Shown: piece after piece, positions 1 to 4,642 of the stretch
Layout of the letters: each line of letters begins with the position of its first letter
Numbering within the stretch: the first letter of the stretch is position 1
Source of the DNA: Trueperaceae bacterium
Lineage (GTDB): Bacteria > Deinococcota > Deinococci > Deinococcales > Trueperaceae
Direction of reading: 5' to 3'
Length of the DNA stretch: 5,639 nt
Assembly (NCBI GenBank): GCA_007130355.1
Contig: SLSQ01000281.1
Coordinates: 1-5,639, forward strand
Notes under the pieces: generated by a model
The model's database searches: none
Told to the model about the DNA's origin: nothing
The model's input: the letters and a program-made list of their open reading frames with translations, nothing else
Program-made: the position numbers and the translations under genes

Positions 1-896
1 GGCTCGCAGCGCGACCGGGCGTGCTCGACGCGTCCGTCCTGCTGGGTGCGCCGTTCGGCGACCTGCCGCGCTCGGGCGCCGCCGCGCTCGCGGTCGGCGC
101 CGTTGCGGCCGCCGCGTCGGACGCAGCGTCGGCGCTGGCGCGCGAACTGTGGGACGCCCGCGACGCCTTCGATTTCGCCGTCCCCTCCGGAACGGCCGAC
201 GCCTGCCTGCGCGACGCCGTCGCCCGGGCCGCACGACGGCCCGTCGGTCCGGTGGTCGTGAGCGACTGCGGCGACGTGCCGGGGGCGGGCGGGGTCGGCG
301 ACCGAGCGGACGTGCTTCGTGCCGCTCTCGCGACGGTCCCAGCGGGCGAGGACGGTCCCTCCGTGGTGCTCGCCGGCATCGCCGCGCCCGACGCCGTGGC
401 GCGGCTCGCGGCGTGCGACGTGGGCACGGAGGTCGAGGTCCGTGTCGGCGATCAGCTCGGCCGCGTCGGCGGTCCGGTGGCGACCGTGATCGCGACCGTC
501 GCGGGGCGCACGTGGACGTCCATCCACGGCGACCTGGTGCGCCTGAGGCGCGGGGCGCTGCAGCTGGTGCTGACGGAACGGCGCGGGCCTCCGCCCGACC
601 CCGCCGACCTGATCGCGACCGGTCTCGACCTGGACGCGCCGACGGTGGCGGTCGTCAAGGCCGGCTACCTGCCGGAGGCGTGGGCACGGATCGCCGCCGC
701 CCGCTACATGGCGGTCGAGGACGGAGCCACGACGCACGATCTGACGCGGCTGCCGTATCGGAGGGTGCGGCGACCGGTGCATCCGCTCGATCCGGTGCCG
801 GATCCGTTCGCGGGCGACGGGCCGCCGCTCGTGCTCAGCCGTCCCGCGTCGCCCGCGGGTCGTACACGTCCCGGATCGCGTCCCCCAGCAGGTTGA
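1..896 (+). CDS. M81 family metallopeptidase (MlrC-like), C-terminal part, 5'-truncated by window edge
   Basis: The reading frame is open from the left edge (first full codon at 3), so the GTG at 21 is probably internal and the N-terminal metal-binding domain lies outside. Numbering from that GTG, the visible part matches the MlrC C-terminal domain: LDAS..GAPFGDLPRSG near 2-19, a helix with W44..R47, the SDCGDVPGAGGVGD motif at 81-94 (family form SD..DNPGGG.PGD), GGPV at 150-153, a VVKAGYLPEAW segment at 211-221, and the closing LPYRRVRRPVHPLDP at 244-258. MlrC hydrolyses linearised microcystin in sphingomonads; most relatives have unknown peptide-like substrates. Homologues usually end soon after the RP.(Y/H)PLDP motif. 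Here about 33 more residues, rich in Pro, Arg and Gly, run antisense into the neighbouring permease gene. Placement next to a peptide importer suggests it acts on the imported solute, which is inference. Family call is firm; substrate unknown. Confidence 0.88.
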   Translation, partial: LAARPGVLDASVLLGAPFGDLPRSGAAALAVGAVAAAASDAASALARELWDARDAFDFAVPSGTADACLRDAVARAARRPVGPVVVSDCGDVPGAGGVGDRADVLRAALATVPAGEDGPSVVLAGIAAPDAVARLAACDVGTEVEVRVGDQLGRVGGPVATVIATVAGRTWTSIHGDLVRLRRGALQLVLTERRGPPPDPADLIATGLDLDAPTVAVVKAGYLPEAWARIAAARYMAVEDGATTHDLTRLPYRRVRRPVHPLDPVPDPFAGDGPPLVLSRPASPAGRTRPGSRPPAG

Positions 897-1746
897 AGCC
901 GAGCACAGCCAGGGCGATGGCGACGCCCGGGATGGTGGCGATGTGGGGCGCGGCGGTGAGGTAGTTGCGGCCGTTGCTGATCATCCCGGCCCACGACGCA
1001 CGCGGCGGCTGCACGCCCAACCCCAGGAACGAGAGCGCCGACTCCATCAGGATCGCGTACGCCAGGTAGAGGCTGGCGTAGACGACCAGCGTGGCGCCGA
1101 AGTTGGGGAGCAGGTGCACCCGCATGACGCGCTGCTCCTTCGCGCCGAGCGCCAGGGCCGCGACGACGAAGTCGCGTTCCTTGATCTGCAGGACCGCCGA
1201 CCGGGCCACCCGCGCGAAGGCGGGCACCGTCCAGACCGCGATGGCGATGATCGTGTTCGTCATGCCCGGACCGAGCGCGCTCACGATGACGATCGCGAGC
1301 AGCAGGTAGGGGAACGCCAGCAGCAGGTCCATCACGCGCATGACGAGCGTATCGACGGCGCCGCCGACGTAGCCGGCGATGGCACCGGCGGTGCTCCCAA
1401 CGATCAGGCCGATCCCGACCGACCCGAGCGCCACGCCGAGCGAGACGCGGGCGCCGTAGATGATGCGGCTGAGGATGTCGCGGCCGAACTCGTCGGTCCC
1501 CAGCCAGTAGGTGGCGTTCGGCGCCTGGCGGCGGTTCAGCAGACTCTGCTCGGCCGGGTCGAACGGCGCCAGGTACGGCGCGAAGATCGCCATCAGGATG
1601 AAGCCGACCACGATCACGGCGCCGGCGACGCCGAGCTTGTTGCCGAAGAATCGCCGCAGCGCCTTGCGACGGGCCTCGTGCGCGCCGCCGGACGGGGCGG
1701 ACGCCTGCGGGCTCGGGGCGGAGCTGCCGGGCTCGGGAAGGCTCAT
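835..1746 (-). CDS. DppC/OppC-type ABC transporter permease
   Basis: This is an inner-membrane permease subunit of a peptide/nickel-type importer (BPD_transp_1), 303 aa, normal length. A hydrophilic N-terminal tail (1-30, Ser/Pro/Ala rich) precedes TM1 at about 37-57. The DppC-specific WLGTDEFGRDILSRIIYGAR follows at 81-100. Further membrane segments lie near 103-127, 140-158, 163-178, 217-238 and 268-288. The EAA loop that docks the ATPase is at about 197-215 (AL.LGA......HLLPN, with Ala in place of the usual Glu-Ala start). The C-terminus carries GFNLLGDAIRDVYDPR (283-298), typical of the family. The ATG at 1746 overlaps the dppB-type stop in ATGA and has a GTGAGGT ribosome site (1757-1751), so the pair is probably translationally coupled. 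The stop overlaps the M81 gene tail to tail by 62 nt. Substrate cannot be told from sequence; peptides are the best guess. Confidence 0.95.
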   Translation of the reverse strand: MSLPEPGSSAPSPQASAPSGGAHEARRKALRRFFGNKLGVAGAVIVVGFILMAIFAPYLAPFDPAEQSLLNRRQAPNATYWLGTDEFGRDILSRIIYGARVSLGVALGSVGIGLIVGSTAGAIAGYVGGAVDTLVMRVMDLLLAFPYLLLAIVIVSALGPGMTNTIIAIAVWTVPAFARVARSAVLQIKERDFVVAALALGAKEQRVMRVHLLPNFGATLVVYASLYLAYAILMESALSFLGLGVQPPRASWAGMISNGRNYLTAAPHIATIPGVAIALAVLGFNLLGDAIRDVYDPRATRDG

Positions 1747-2663
1747 GCGTACCTCACGCGGGGGTCGAACAGGCCGTAGCTGAGATCGACCAGTAGGTTC
1801 ACGCCGACGTAGACCATGGCGAGCACCATCACCACGCCCTGCATCAGCGGGTAGTCACGGTTGAAGATCGCGAACACCGTCAGGCGTCCGACACCGGGCC
1901 AGGCGAAGACGGTCTCGGTGAGCACCGCTCCGCCCAGCATCTGGCCGAGCTGCAGGCCGAGCACCGTCACGATCGGGATCATGGCGTTCCGCAGCATGTG
2001 CTTGACCAGCACGGAACGCTCCGAGATCCCTTTGGCTCGGGCGGTGCGGATGAAGTCCTCGCGTAGCACCTCGAGCACGGTGGACCGGGTCATGCGCGCG
2101 ATCACCGCGATCGACGGCAGGGCGAGGGTGACCGACGGCAGGATCAGGTGCCGCCAGGTGCCGGTCCCGGAAACCGGCGTGATGCCGAGGTTCACCGAGA
2201 AGATCACCATGAACACGAGGCCGGTCCAGAACACCGGCATCGACAGTCCGGCGAGGGAGACGACCCGGATCACGTTGTCGATCCAGGAGCCGGGCCGCAT
2301 CGCGGCGATCAGGCCGAGCGGAATGCCGACCAGGAGCACCAGGGCGATGGCGGCGCCGGCGAGTTGGGCGGTGAGGGGGAACGTCTCGCCGAGGATCACC
2401 GCGACCGGCCGCCGTTCGGTGAGCGAGCGGCCGAGATCGCCCTGGAGCAGGTTTACGACGGTGTCCGCGTAGCGGACCAGGAGGGGGCGGTCGAGGCCGA
2501 GCTCGGCGCGGAGCTCGGCGACCGCCGATTCGGTGGCGAACTCGCCCAGGATCAGGGCGGCGGGGTCGCCGGGCACCAGGTCGAAGCTGGCGATGACGAT
2601 GAAGACGACGCCCAGCAGGAGCGGGACGGCGATCAAGATGCGACGGATCAGATAGGAGAACAT
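1743..2663 (-). CDS. DppB/OppB-type ABC transporter permease
   Basis: This is the first permease subunit of the importer, 306 aa, standard length. The start is a classic MFSYLIRRIL followed by TM1 (9-29) ending in DLVPGDPA. Other family marks are LGLDRPL.VRY (55-65), QGDLGRSL (74-81), the P.FWTGL segment near 143-149, the EAA loop TARAKGISERSVLVKHMLRN (207-226) before AMIPIVTVLGLQLG, FAWPGVGRL (253-261), and a terminal DPRVRY (300-305). About six membrane helices are expected (9-29, 99-121, 134-158, 172-190, 227-248, 273-295). It should pair with the DppC-type subunit to form the translocation channel. The ATG at 2663 has only a GAGG 2 nt upstream, closer than normal, so initiation may be weak. 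A strong hairpin ends 15 nt before the start. Expression probably depends on read-through from the binding-protein gene. Confidence 0.95.
   Translation of the reverse strand: MFSYLIRRILIAVPLLLGVVFIVIASFDLVPGDPAALILGEFATESAVAELRAELGLDRPLLVRYADTVVNLLQGDLGRSLTERRPVAVILGETFPLTAQLAGAAIALVLLVGIPLGLIAAMRPGSWIDNVIRVVSLAGLSMPVFWTGLVFMVIFSVNLGITPVSGTGTWRHLILPSVTLALPSIAVIARMTRSTVLEVLREDFIRTARAKGISERSVLVKHMLRNAMIPIVTVLGLQLGQMLGGAVLTETVFAWPGVGRLTVFAIFNRDYPLMQGVVMVLAMVYVGVNLLVDLSYGLFDPRVRYA
1747..1757 (-). promoter_or_regulatory. Ribosome-binding site of the DppC-type gene inside the DppB-type gene
   Basis: Reading the minus strand, GTGAGGT at 1757-1751 sits a few nt before the ATG at 1746 and lies within the last codons of the upstream permease. 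Together with the ATGA stop/start overlap it fixes the start codon and points to coupled translation giving the two permeases in equal amounts. Confidence 0.6.
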
Positions 2664-2678
2664 GGCCTCGCTTCACGG

Positions 2679-2722
2679 GCGTGCGGAGGGCCGCCCGGCG
2701 TTCGGGACGGCCCTCCGCACGC
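2679..2722. repeat. Long intercistronic hairpin between binding-protein and permease genes
   Basis: Left arm GCGTGCGGAGGGCCG (2679-2693) and right arm 2708-2722 are perfect 15-bp inverted complements. Inside, CCCG (2694-2697) can pair with CGGG (2703-2706), leaving one bulged A at 2707 and a 5-nt loop. This gives about 19 bp of almost pure G-C stem. In the minus-strand transcript it lies between the binding-protein stop and the first permease start. There is no U run after it, so a standard intrinsic terminator is unlikely. Known importer operons (for example malE-malF) use such structures to protect the upstream mRNA and lower expression of the membrane subunits; the same role is inferred here. 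Confidence 0.8.
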
Positions 2723-2733
2723 GCTACGCGCGT
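2719..2733. repeat. Short alternative hairpin overlapping the long one
   Basis: ACGCGC (2719-2724) and GCGCGT (2728-2733) are perfect 6-bp inverted complements around a 3-nt loop. The first arm shares 2719-2722 with the end of the long hairpin, so the full forms of both cannot exist together. It lies just after the binding-protein stop codon (TGA, 2739-2737). In G+C-rich DNA this may be chance. Confidence 0.4.
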
Positions 2734-2736
2734 GGG

Positions 2737-4305
2737 TCAGTCGACGATGTCGACCGGGTGCAGGTCCAGCAGGTACTGGATCGGGTGGGCGACGAAGCCC
2801 TCGACGTTCGCGCGCAGGGCGGCCACTTCGTAGCTGCCGTAGAGCGGGATCGCCGGAAGGTCGTGCGCCAGCTGGTCCTGGACGCGGTGGTAGAGCTCCT
2901 CGCGTTCGTCCATGTCGAGCGAGGCGCGGGCGGCCTTGAGCCATTCGTCGACGTCGTCGTTGGCGTAGCGCCAGCGGTTCCACGAAGCGGGCGGCAGCTC
3001 GGTGCTGACGTAGTTGCTGTACATCGTGTAGTCGGCGTCGGCGGTGGTGGTGAACCAGGTGAACGAGTTCAGGTCGTAGTCGAGCGTCGCGCCGCGCATC
3101 AGTTCGAACGTGGTCGCCCACTCGAAGATGTCCATCTCGACGTCGATGCCGGCCTGCCGCAGGAACTCCTGGAGCGTCTCGGCGATCTCGCGGTCCTTGA
3201 GCGAGCGGCCGTTGCTGGGCAGGAGCTCGAGGACCAGCCGGTCGCCGTTCTCGTCGACCATGAAGCCGTCGGATCCACGGGCGTACCCGGCCTCTTCGAG
3301 CAGCTCGCGGGCACGCTCGGGGTCGTACGGGTAGCGTTCGAGGAGCTCCATGTCCTTGTAGCCGAAGACCGGCTCGCCGATCACGGAGGTCGCGAGCACG
3401 CCGCCGCCCTCGAGGATCGCTTCGACGATCAGTTCCCGGTCGATCGCGTGCGCGACGGCCTGCCGGACGCGGACGTCGGCGACGGCGTCACGATCGAGGT
3501 TGAACGCCAGGTAGAAGACGCCGACGCCCGGCGCGCCTTCGACGACGAAGTTCGGGTCGGACTCGAGCGCGGGCAGGTCGGACGGGGTCGGCATCAGCAC
3601 CATGTCGACCTCGCCGGCGCGCAGCGACAGCATGCGGGCGCCCTCTTCGGGGATGGTGCGGAACACGACCCGGTCGAGATTGGGCCGGCCGCCCCAGTAG
3701 TCGTCGTTCGCTTCGAGGGTGATCCGATCGTTCGCGCGCCACTCGACGAAGGTGAACGGGCCGGTGCCGACCGGCTGGCGCCCGAAGTCGTCGCCGAGCT
3801 CTTCGGCGGCGGTGGGACTGACGATGCCGGTGTACGGCATGGTGGCGGTCAGCAGCAGCGGGCCGTACGGCTGGGCGGCGACCAGGTCGACGGTGTAGTC
3901 GTCGACGATCTCGACCCCTTCGACCGGGCCGGCCAGGCTCTTCCAGCGGCCGGGCCGCTCTTCGTCCCAGGCGCGGTCCCAGGTGTACTTCACCGCTTCG
4001 GCGTCGAACGGGGTGCCGTCGCTGAAGGTGACGCCCTGGCGCAGGGTGAAGCGCAGGCGGGTGTCGTCGATGAACTCCCAGTCGGTCGCCAGGCGACCTT
4101 CGATCTCCATGTCCTGGTTGACGGTGATCAGGGGCTCGAGGATCTGACTGAACACCCAGCTCCCGGGCGCGGTGGTCTCGAAGTGCGGATCGAGGGATAC
4201 CGGGTCGGTGGGGCGGGCGATCGTCAGGGTCTTCTGCGCCAGACCGACGCCGGCCAGCAGGGCCAGGACGGTCAGGACGGCGAGTACGGAGCGTACGTGT
4301 CGCAA
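2737..4305 (-). CDS. Extracytoplasmic peptide-type solute-binding protein (SBP_bac_5 family)
   Basis: This is the ligand-binding subunit of the importer, 522 aa, normal for the family. A TTG start at 4305 is chosen over the much longer frame upstream because GGAGGAG lies 6 nt before it. It also gives a clean Sec signal peptide: MRHVR, a hydrophobic core (6-20), then GLA-Q with probable cleavage after A23. No lipobox Cys is present, so the mature protein should be soluble in the periplasm. Family landmarks follow in order: ARPTDPVSLDPHF (30-42), ILEPL (55-59), LRFTLRQGVTFSDGTPFDAE (84-103), PVGTGPF.F.EW (178-189), ND.YWGG.P.LDRV.FR (200-216), VRQAVAHAIDRELIV (280-294), YDPERARELLEEAGY (327-341) and HDLPAIPLY (481-489). 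These match DppA/OppA-type clusters. The specific ligand is unknown; peptides are the default for the family. It is the first gene of the unit, 73 nt before the DppB-type gene. Confidence 0.95.
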   Translation of the reverse strand: MRHVRSVLAVLTVLALLAGVGLAQKTLTIARPTDPVSLDPHFETTAPGSWVFSQILEPLITVNQDMEIEGRLATDWEFIDDTRLRFTLRQGVTFSDGTPFDAEAVKYTWDRAWDEERPGRWKSLAGPVEGVEIVDDYTVDLVAAQPYGPLLLTATMPYTGIVSPTAAEELGDDFGRQPVGTGPFTFVEWRANDRITLEANDDYWGGRPNLDRVVFRTIPEEGARMLSLRAGEVDMVLMPTPSDLPALESDPNFVVEGAPGVGVFYLAFNLDRDAVADVRVRQAVAHAIDRELIVEAILEGGGVLATSVIGEPVFGYKDMELLERYPYDPERARELLEEAGYARGSDGFMVDENGDRLVLELLPSNGRSLKDREIAETLQEFLRQAGIDVEMDIFEWATTFELMRGATLDYDLNSFTWFTTTADADYTMYSNYVSTELPPASWNRWRYANDDVDEWLKAARASLDMDEREELYHRVQDQLAHDLPAIPLYGSYEVAALRANVEGFVAHPIQYLLDLHPVDIVD

Positions 4306-4319
4306 AGGGGTCTCCTCCG
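4306..4319 (-). promoter_or_regulatory. Shine-Dalgarno site that fixes the TTG start of the binding protein
   Basis: On the minus strand GGAGGAG (4318-4312) precedes TTG (4305-4303) by 6 nt, an ideal distance. No ATG or GTG lies in frame between this site and the signal-peptide core. The TTG is the only start that gives a normal signal peptide with a short positively charged N-region. Confidence 0.8.
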
Positions 4320-4329
4320 GAGCGTGAGT

Positions 4330-4340
4330 CGTTCGGAACG
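4330..4340. repeat. Short perfect inverted repeat in the transporter leader
   Basis: CGTTC-G-GAACG is an 11-nt perfect inverted repeat about 25 nt upstream of the binding-protein start. Its CGTTCGG half matches the core of the 9-nt repeat found at 4481-4487 and 4533-4539 in opposite orientation. It may be a binding site or a small RNA hairpin; chance is possible. Confidence 0.3.
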
Positions 4341-4404
4341 CGGGACAGGGCGGGGTACGGCGCGTGCTGTGCGCGACGCGGCCGATCGGGTTCGGTTCCA
4401 GACG

Positions 4405-4413
4405 CACCTCCTT
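4405..4413 (-). promoter_or_regulatory. Perfect anti-Shine-Dalgarno match in the leader, without an obvious start codon
   Basis: Minus-strand AAGGAGGTG (4413-4405) is complementary over 9 nt to the usual 16S 3' end (CACCUCCUU). It lies about 100 nt upstream of the real start. The only near start is CTG at 4401-4399, in frame with the binding protein. That would give a product with 32 extra residues ahead of the signal peptide. It could be a ribosome standby or decoy site, a rare alternative start, or chance. Confidence 0.4.
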
Positions 4414-4470
4414 GTTCCGCTCGGTCCGTCCGGGGCGAGGACCGATGCGCTCGCGTGGGTGTGACTGCAA

Positions 4471-4500
4471 GGAATAGCAGCCGAACGCCCCTCCCGTCAA
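4471..4500 (-). promoter_or_regulatory. Predicted sigma-70-type promoter of the transporter unit
   Basis: On the minus strand TTGACG (4500-4495, 5 of 6 to TTGACA) is followed after 18 nt by TATTCC (4476-4471) with a TG one base upstream (TGCTATTCC, extended -10 form). Predicted transcription start is near 4464, leaving a leader of about 159 nt. The -10 itself is poor (3 of 6), so activation or the TG element may be needed. One copy of the 9-nt repeat AGCCGAACG sits in the spacer. Confidence 0.5.
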
Positions 4501-4539
4501 GGCCCACGAAGCGCGTCCGGTACGATCTCGAGCCGAACG
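4479..4539. repeat. Direct repeat AGCCGAACG, two copies 52 bp apart
   Basis: Exact 9-mers lie at 4479-4487 and 4531-4539, with an inverted 7-nt core CGTTCGG at 4330-4336 and GTTCGG at 4390-4395. A 52-bp spacing is close to five helical turns, placing the two copies on the same DNA face. The first lies between the -35 and -10 of the transporter promoter. The pattern suits a repressor or loop-forming operator pair but is short enough to be chance. Confidence 0.4.
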
Positions 4540-4542
4540 TTT

Positions 4543-4557
4543 CCGCTCCCGGAGCGG
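4543..4557. repeat. Perfect inverted repeat upstream of the regulator promoter
   Basis: CCGCTCC-C-GGAGCGG has 7-bp arms around one base. It lies between the transporter -35 and the regulator -35. There is no U run, so it is not a terminator. It may be an operator for another factor, but pure G/C-rich palindromes are common at this base composition. Confidence 0.35.
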
Positions 4558-4579
4558 CCGCGTGGCCTCCGGACCCGGC

Positions 4580-4595
4580 GTGCATGGACATGCAC
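4580..4595. promoter_or_regulatory. Candidate operator palindrome over the regulator's -35 box
   Basis: GTGCATGGACATGCAC has perfect 7-bp arms around a 2-bp centre. It is A/T-richer than its surroundings and covers the TGGACA -35 element of the regulator promoter. A dimeric winged-helix protein binding here would block its own promoter. Autorepression by the GntR gene product is the natural reading, but no binding data are available. Confidence 0.55.
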
Positions 4596-4615
4596 CTCGA
4601 CTCCGGTGTTATCTT
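4585..4615 (+). promoter_or_regulatory. Predicted sigma-70-type promoter of the GntR gene
   Basis: TGGACA (4585-4590, 5 of 6) and TATCTT (4610-4615, 4 of 6) are separated by 19 bp, slightly longer than ideal. Transcription would begin near 4622, giving a leader of about 21 nt that is just long enough for the ribosome site. The -35 lies inside the palindrome at 4580-4595. Confidence 0.45.
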
Positions 4616-4631
4616 CGAGTGAGACACTCGC

Positions 4632-4642
4632 GAGGAGCACGC
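4632..4642 (+). promoter_or_regulatory. Ribosome-binding site of the GntR gene
   Basis: GAGGAG at 4632-4637 stands 5 nt before the ATG at 4643. It decides the start, and the resulting N-terminus begins directly ahead of the winged-helix domain as expected for the family. Confidence 0.75.

Noticed and set aside
943..1783. Plus-strand open frames opposite the DppC-type gene
   Set aside because: They are antisense shadows of a strongly conserved permease and have low-complexity Arg/Ala/Asp composition.
2679..2722. Long hairpin considered as a mobile-element end or a full terminator
   Set aside because: There is no target duplication, second copy or transposase in the window, and no U tract follows the stem. 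An intercistronic RNA structure explains it better.
2662..4464. 600-codon open frame on the plus strand opposite the binding-protein gene
   Set aside because: It is antisense to a clear SBP_bac_5 gene, has no recognisable family motifs and is rich in Val, Asp, Gly and Arg, as expected for the shadow frame of G+C-rich coding DNA.
4306..4500. N-terminal extension of the binding protein to a TTG at 4500
   Set aside because: The upstream TTG is part of the predicted -35 box and has no ribosome site. The extension would put about 65 polar residues before the signal peptide.
4543..4557. Inverted repeat considered as an intrinsic terminator
   Set aside because: There is no T run on either strand and no gene ends nearby. 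It lies between two divergent promoters.
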